From: a virus
Reading direction: 5' to 3' (one strand)
Length of the DNA: 23,638 bases
IMG/VR virus record: IMGVR_UViG_3300044731_001268
Location: 1 to 23,638 of that record
A program made the translations under genes and the position numbers. Under the pieces are notes generated by a model. It saw only the letters and a list, made by a program, of their open reading frames with translations. It did no database searches and was not told the DNA's origin. Numbering within the stretch: the stretch's first letter is position 1; each line of letters opens with the position of its first letter. Shown here in pieces: positions 19,025-23,638 of the stretch.

Positions 19025-21310
19025 ATGCCCACACTCGATTTAGATTCAGACGATGAATCCCTGCACGTCGTTGAAAGCGACGAAACTCTTGATCCCGCCT
19101 GGGTGATTGACGAGCTGATGGTGTCACTCACCGATCTGGGGCCGTGGATTCAGGACATGCAGGACCATGAACGCACGGCGCTGGCCGTGTGGGCGGGGCA
19201 GTCGCAGGACGGGCGGAAGCACGCGGCGAACTACGGCAAGAAGGTGTTCCCCTTTGAAGGGGCGGCGGATTCCCGCGTGCATCTGGCGGGCGCGGCGATT
19301 GACGAGCTTACCATGCTGGAAATGCTGGCGATTGAATCCGCCAAGGTTCAGGTCATTGCGATGGAAAGCAGCGATGCCGCCGCAAGCAAGAAGGTGGAGA
19401 CGCTGATGAAATACGAGACGCGGCAGCGCATGCGCAACGAGCTTTGGCGCGAGCGCAATTTTGCGCGGCAGATCAAGCACACCTGGGGCCATGCCGTGAT
19501 GCACGTTGGCTGGGAGCAGCGCATGGGCACGGCGCAGGCCACGGTGAGCGTGGACGATTTGATCGCCGATCACACGCAGACGAAGCTGGCCGAGGCCCGC
19601 ATCCAGGCCGCCGACGCGGGTATGCAGCCGCTCGATGAATCCGGGGAACTGCTCACCGCCGAGCAGCAGCTTGCTATCGCCGATGCCGCCGAGGTGGAGG
19701 TGAACGATTTCCTGCGCTCCGACGATCGCGCGCCGCTGGTGGCGATGATCCGCCGCAGGCATCCGCTGCTTTCTCCCATCCGGGCGCGGCGTGCCGCCAA
19801 GGAGCTGCGGGGCGAGGACAGCGTGACGTTTGCCGCGCCGTATCGCAAACCGGGCAAGCCGTGCGTGCGTGCGTATCTGCCGGGCATTGACGTGTTTTAT
19901 CCGCACTGGTGCGGCCAGGTGGACCGTGCGCCCTGGGTGGCGCATGTGGAGCAATACAGCGAGCCGGAGCTGCGGGCGAAAGCCAAGACGGACGGCTGGA
20001 ATCAGGACGCCATCGACGCGCTGCTGAAGCTGGGGCCGAAGCCGGTGGTGGACAGCTCCGCCGTGCTGCACACCGTCGCCGCCAGCGTGGAGCGCATCTT
20101 GAACGAACCGGCGCGGGACACCTTCACCGCCCGCTATCGCAACCGCGAGCAGACGTGGTATGAAGTGCTGCGCATCACGGTGCAGACGGTGGATGAGGAA
20201 TGCTTTCCCGCCGTGCAAGAGATCATCTTGCATCCGGGGCTGGTGGGCAAAAACCGGCGCAAGGAGGACAACGAGCTGCTGTTCGTGAACCGGCTGCTGG
20301 ATTACTACTTTGACGGCGGCTGTTATGTCGATCTGCGCCGTGAATACAAGGCGCGGCCGTTGTTTGAGAGCCGTGGCGTGCCGGAGCTGGTGGGCACGCA
20401 TCAATACCTGCTTAAGAGCACGCGGGATGCGAGCATGGACCGGACGAGCTTTGCCACCATGCCGATCGTGAAGGTGTCCGCACGCCGGGCTGGCAGCGGA
20501 ACGCGCTGGGACTACGAGCCGGGCAGCAAGCTGCCGCTGGCCTCCGGCGATGAGGCGGACTACATGCGCCCGCCGCCGCTCGACCAGGGCACGGTGCTGG
20601 ACAGCAACGAGATCCGCAAGGACGTGGCCGATTTGCTCGGGCTGCATCACGGCGACATCGTGCCGGCCAAGGTGCAGATGCACCAGCAATGGATTGTCAC
20701 CACGGCGCTGATGGAAGAGCGCGAGATTCTGCTGCGCATTCTCGCGCTGGATCAGCAGTTCATGGACCCGCTTTATGTGTCCCGCGTGCTCGGCAACGGG
20801 CCGCTGCCGTTCCAAGTCACCCGCGAGGAGATCGCGGGCAGCTTTGATTTTGTGCTGGAGTTTGATGTGAAATCGCTGGATATGGAATACTTGCAGAAGC
20901 GGTGGAGCGCCCTCAAGGATGCGTTCAGCATTCCCGGCGTGGCGGGACAACTGCCCACAGTGCCGGTGGTGTCCTGGCTGCTGAACAACATCGACCCCGG
21001 CCTCTCCGATCTTGTCACCGGCAGCCTCACCGAACGCAATGCGGCTGAAGGCGAGGAGGAAAAAGCGGCCATCGCCATGCTGCTCACGGGCGTGGAGCCG
21101 ACTGTGACGGAGAGCATGGATGCCGCCACCCGCTTGCAGGTGGATCAGGAGCAGATGCAGAAGAATCCGGCCGTGGCGCAGGCGTATGCGGCGGGCGGCA
21201 TGTTCACCGAAATGATGAACCGGCGCATGCAGGCGTTCCAGTTTGCCATCCAGCAGCGCACCGAGAATGCGCAGACGGGGCGGACGGGATTCAAGCCGGT
21301 GGTGGAGTAG
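19025..21310 (+). CDS. Portal protein
   Basis: 761 residues, acidic N-terminus (LDLDSDDESLHVVESDE). Identification rests on size, place between terminase and scaffold/capsid genes, and portal-like stretches: HTWGHAVMHVGWEQRMG near residue 155, and a C-terminal segment rich in Met and Gln helices. It would form the dodecameric ring at one capsid vertex through which DNA passes and where the tail attaches. The length is that of the larger podovirus-type portals. No strong ribosome-binding site. The opposite strand is also open over this whole length, but that is a shadow of the GC-rich code. Confidence 0.75.
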   Translation: MPTLDLDSDDESLHVVESDETLDPAWVIDELMVSLTDLGPWIQDMQDHERTALAVWAGQSQDGRKHAANYGKKVFPFEGAADSRVHLAGAAIDELTMLEMLAIESAKVQVIAMESSDAAASKKVETLMKYETRQRMRNELWRERNFARQIKHTWGHAVMHVGWEQRMGTAQATVSVDDLIADHTQTKLAEARIQAADAGMQPLDESGELLTAEQQLAIADAAEVEVNDFLRSDDRAPLVAMIRRRHPLLSPIRARRAAKELRGEDSVTFAAPYRKPGKPCVRAYLPGIDVFYPHWCGQVDRAPWVAHVEQYSEPELRAKAKTDGWNQDAIDALLKLGPKPVVDSSAVLHTVAASVERILNEPARDTFTARYRNREQTWYEVLRITVQTVDEECFPAVQEIILHPGLVGKNRRKEDNELLFVNRLLDYYFDGGCYVDLRREYKARPLFESRGVPELVGTHQYLLKSTRDASMDRTSFATMPIVKVSARRAGSGTRWDYEPGSKLPLASGDEADYMRPPPLDQGTVLDSNEIRKDVADLLGLHHGDIVPAKVQMHQQWIVTTALMEEREILLRILALDQQFMDPLYVSRVLGNGPLPFQVTREEIAGSFDFVLEFDVKSLDMEYLQKRWSALKDAFSIPGVAGQLPTVPVVSWLLNNIDPGLSDLVTGSLTERNAAEGEEEKAAIAMLLTGVEPTVTESMDAATRLQVDQEQMQKNPAVAQAYAAGGMFTEMMNRRMQAFQFAIQQRTENAQTGRTGFKPVVE

Positions 21311-21315
21311 CGGGA

Positions 21316-21341
21316 GACAATCGGACAGGGAGACAATCAGA
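21316..21341 (+). repeat. GACAATCRGA spacer repeats after portal
   Basis: GACAATCGGA (21316-21325) and GACAATCAGA (21332-21341) lie just before ATG 21344. AATCGGACAGGGAGA (21319-21333) is identical to 2988-3002. Confidence 0.65.
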
Positions 21342-21343
21342 CC

Positions 21344-21646
21344 ATGAGACAAAGCAAAAGCAGAAACAGCCGAGTGCTGGTTGAGACGTGCATGGAGTCC
21401 GGGCCGTTGACGGAGGATCAGATTGCGGATGCTTTGGAAGCCACGCATGAGACGCGGGAGCTGCGGGCGGTGATGTCGCTCATCGAATGCTTCATTGCGG
21501 AGGCGCACGCGGAGATGACACAGCGGGGGCAGGAGGCACGGATTCGGGACGAGGCGGCGGGCGCGGCGCGGTTTTTGAAGGATCTGCGGGCCGATGTGAT
21601 CCGGCTCACGGCGCGGAAGAAGCCGGACAAAGCACCTGAAAAGTGA
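21344..21646 (+). CDS. Unknown small protein after the portal
   Basis: 100 residues, charged and helical throughout, basic C-terminus (LTARKKPDKAPEK). No recognised domain; possible head-maturation or scaffold partner from position. The 111 bases after its stop (21647-21757) hold no gene, only a hairpin at the end. Confidence 0.55.
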   Translation: MRQSKSRNSRVLVETCMESGPLTEDQIADALEATHETRELRAVMSLIECFIAEAHAEMTQRGQEARIRDEAAGAARFLKDLRADVIRLTARKKPDKAPEK

Positions 21647-21734
21647 TGGTGTGTCATGGTCAATGACCGCAGGTGGCCCCAAGTGGTGAGCGTGGAATTT
21701 TGACGGCGGGGCCGTGGTGCGGTGAACGTGGCGG

Positions 21735-21757
21735 CGTGCGCAGGGCGCACGTCTTTT
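21735..21757 (+). terminator. Hairpin plus T-run directly before the scaffold start
   Basis: CGTGCGC (21735-21741), loop AGG, GCGCACG (21745-21751), then TCTTTT up to the ATG at 21758. It is terminator-like, but it occupies the position of the ribosome-binding site, so it may act as an attenuator or translational control element. Confidence 0.5.
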
Positions 21758-23008
21758 ATGTTCATCTCCAATCATGCGGTTCCAAACGCACCGGCTGCCC
21801 GCAGGGCAGGTGGTGATGTCGCCTCCGCAGGCGGCACGGGCACGAACACACCCGTAGAAGCTGGTGTTCAGGGCGGTTCTGATGAATCTCCGTTGTCCAT
21901 TTTCGAGTCACTGGCGAGCAACACGGTTGCCGAGCAGATGGCCGCGCTGGATGCAGCGGAAGGAAGCAGGACAGAGCCGGTGAAGGCGAAGGCCAAAAGC
22001 CAGCCGACACAAGCCGCCGCGAAACCGAAGTCCCAAACTGTCACCTCGACAGCCGACGATGACGACGACGCGGGAGCCGATGACGCAGACGAGTCCGACA
22101 AGACGGCCGGGAAATCTCAGGAACGCGACGCGATCCTGCCCGACGATGAGGACGAAGCCGCCGAGGCGCCCGCCGAGGATGAATCGAACGCTGACGAACA
22201 CGACGACGCGGACGACGGGGAGGCGGGCAGCGACAACGACGACGATCCCGAGGACACGAAGGAAGCCGCCGCCAAGCTCAAGGCACTGGAGAAGGACAAT
22301 TTCAAGACGCGGGCGAAGAACCGCGAACTGCGCGAGCAGCTTGAGAAAATCCAGGCACGGATGCAGGAGCTGGAAAGCCAGGGCACGACAGCAGGGATGC
22401 CGGTTCACGGCATGCCGGAAGGATTCGAGGCCGTGAAAACGGAATCCGATCTGAACAAGCTGGAGCAGCAATGGCAGGCGAGTCTGGAGTGGGCCGAGGA
22501 TCACGAGCAGGAAGGCTACATCGGCAAGGACGCACAGGGCAACGAGGTGGAATACACCCCGCAGCAGGTGCGCCAATACCGCCGCCAGATGGAGAAGGCA
22601 TTGAAGCAGGCCGACAAGGCCCGCACGGTGCTGAAGGACCGGATGGCGAAGGAAGCCGAGGCCAAGGCCGCCGCGAGCAGAAAGTATCCCTTTGTGCTTG
22701 ATGCGAACAGCAGCCGCCACGCGCTCGTGAAGCAGATCGAGTCCGAGCACCCTGAGATCAGTTTGAGCCCGCAGCGCGCCCTTTTGCTAGGCCGCCTGGC
22801 TGTCGCCAAACTCATCGAAAGCGGCGCTTATGAACTCGTCAAGAAAGGCAGCAAGCCTGCTGCCGTCGTCACCCGGAAAGTCGCCACGCCTCCCTCCCCG
22901 CCGCCTGCTCGTCGCCCGGCTCCCAAGTCGGACGCGCCCGATTCCTTTGCCAGTCTCGCCATGAGTCTTGCGCAAGGCACCGTGTCAAGTCTGACAAAAG
23001 CCGCCTGA
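21758..23008 (+). CDS. Scaffold-like capsid assembly protein
   Basis: 416 residues from ATG 21758 (GTG 21722 in frame is an alternative). A very acidic, disordered region at about residues 90-170 (runs of Asp/Glu), a long coiled coil at about 175-205 (KLKALEKDNFKTRAKNRELR, EQLEKIQARMQELES), another helical region at 260-310, and a Pro/Lys-rich C-terminus. This composition and the position just before the major capsid gene are typical of scaffolding proteins, which guide prohead assembly and leave afterwards. No protease motif is seen. Confidence 0.75.
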   Translation: MFISNHAVPNAPAARRAGGDVASAGGTGTNTPVEAGVQGGSDESPLSIFESLASNTVAEQMAALDAAEGSRTEPVKAKAKSQPTQAAAKPKSQTVTSTADDDDDAGADDADESDKTAGKSQERDAILPDDEDEAAEAPAEDESNADEHDDADDGEAGSDNDDDPEDTKEAAAKLKALEKDNFKTRAKNRELREQLEKIQARMQELESQGTTAGMPVHGMPEGFEAVKTESDLNKLEQQWQASLEWAEDHEQEGYIGKDAQGNEVEYTPQQVRQYRRQMEKALKQADKARTVLKDRMAKEAEAKAAASRKYPFVLDANSSRHALVKQIESEHPEISLSPQRALLLGRLAVAKLIESGAYELVKKGSKPAAVVTRKVATPPSPPPARRPAPKSDAPDSFASLAMSLAQGTVSSLTKAA

Positions 23009-23069
23009 CGAATGAGGCCCGGAGCTTCGCGGAAAACCTGAACTTCAACACTTCAACTTTTCCACGACC

Positions 23070-23638
23070 ATGCCCGCCACTTTTGAGCGCACCCAAACCG
23101 GCCGCCGCGAAGACCTCGCCGACGCCATCTACAACATCGACGCGAAGGACTATCCTTTGCTCTCCGCCATCCCGAAAGGGAAAGCCGCCGTCAAGACCCG
23201 CTTTGACTGGCAGGCCGACAGCTATGCCACCCCGAGCACCGACGGCGTTGTCGATGGTGCCGACGTGAGCACCTACGAAGACGCCGCCGAAAATCGCGGC
23301 CTGCTCTCCAACTACGTCCAGAAGGTGCGCCGCACCCCGATGGTCACGGAGATGGCGCAGGACGTGTCCGACGTGGCCGGCCTCGCATCCGAAATGGCTG
23401 GCGCCATCGCCAAGAAGACCATCGAGTGCAAACGCGATGTCGAAGCCACCCTCGGCAGCGACAACGAAGCACAGGCCGACAACGGCACGGTGCCTTACAA
23501 GACGCGCGGCCTCGGCAAATGGGCGCTCAGCACCGCGCAAGCCGTGCTTCCGGTGCCCTCCGCCTTCCGCACGCCCTCCGCCAGCATCGACGCCACCGCG
23601 CTTGCCAGCGTGACCCGCGCCGTGGTGAACAACGTCAT
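23070..23638 (+). CDS. Major capsid protein, SU10-like (3' partial)
   Basis: ATG 23070, open to the right edge (189 residues visible). The N-terminal part GRREDLADAIYNIDAKDYPL and IPKGKAAVKTRFDWQADSY is typical of the SU10/DUF5309 major capsid family, an HK97-fold protein of podovirus-like phages. KVRRTPMVTEMAQDVSDVAG and KKTIECKRDVEATLGSDN follow as in that family. It builds the icosahedral shell. The spacer before it has AACTTCAAC/ACTTCAACTTTT repeats and no clear ribosome-binding site. Confidence 0.85.
   Translation, partial: MPATFERTQTGRREDLADAIYNIDAKDYPLLSAIPKGKAAVKTRFDWQADSYATPSTDGVVDGADVSTYEDAAENRGLLSNYVQKVRRTPMVTEMAQDVSDVAGLASEMAGAIAKKTIECKRDVEATLGSDNEAQADNGTVPYKTRGLGKWALSTAQAVLPVPSAFRTPSASIDATALASVTRAVVNNV

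Noticed and set aside
19124-21775. An 883-residue open frame on the minus strand opposite the portal gene
   Set aside because: It is His/Arg/Leu-rich without any domain, as expected of the complement of a GC-rich gene with biased third positions; the plus-strand portal has the right context.
21908-22750. 280-residue hydrophobic minus-strand frame opposite the scaffold gene
   Set aside because: Its leucine/valine runs are the complement of the Asp/Glu and coiled-coil codons of the scaffold protein.

Overview
The window is a GC-rich stretch of a temperate tailed-phage genome. The host is probably in the Verrucomicrobia or a related lineage; that rests on the general character of the proteins and spacers and is an inference, because no host gene is present. 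The capsid protein resembles the SU10-type fold used by some podoviruses. Phage-type genes lie on both sides of a phage attachment site (attP) that carries the 3' half of a tRNA-Gln gene. This is what a circular, excised or circularly permuted phage genome looks like; a simple integrated prophage would have host DNA on one side.

Layout. Positions 2-742 hold the end of a large virion-type gene, followed by a small exported protein (770-1075) that may be a lysogenic-conversion gene. Positions 1076-1389 hold no gene but contain the attP: a tRNA-Gln(CTG) 3' fragment, a terminator-like hairpin and flanking CGTCTAGCA repeats. The tyrosine integrase follows (1617-2972) and ends at a perfect bidirectional terminator (3056-3085). 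A leftward block (3118-4603) of small unknown genes has its own clear promoter at 4226-4253. The lysis/lysogeny switch lies at 4706-5355: a leftward repressor with an HTH domain plus a ribbon-helix-helix domain, a short operator region, and a divergent 59-residue ribbon-helix-helix protein in the Cro position.

From 5176 to the right edge everything reads rightward, mostly with ATGA or GTGA stop/start overlaps. It begins with small early genes, including an excisionase-like protein and a duplicated zinc-finger protein. Next comes a replication module: a DUF1376 (YdaU-like) initiator with an internal 11-bp iteron array, a DnaB-type helicase, an SSB-like protein and a stand-alone primase-type zinc finger. 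A set of accessory genes follows (HAD phosphatase-like, Zn-ribbon/XRE regulator, two DNA methyltransferases). An integron-type integrase (IntI), split by a frameshift, comes next. The packaging and head module closes the window: small and large terminase, portal, scaffold-like protein and the start of the major capsid protein.

The most unusual points are: an integron integrase embedded in, and translationally coupled to, a phage packaging operon, next to two methyltransferase genes that share a GTTRRRY-containing 21-mer and have an attC-like pairing between them; the iteron array inside the initiator gene; the complete attP architecture; and several families of short dispersed repeats.
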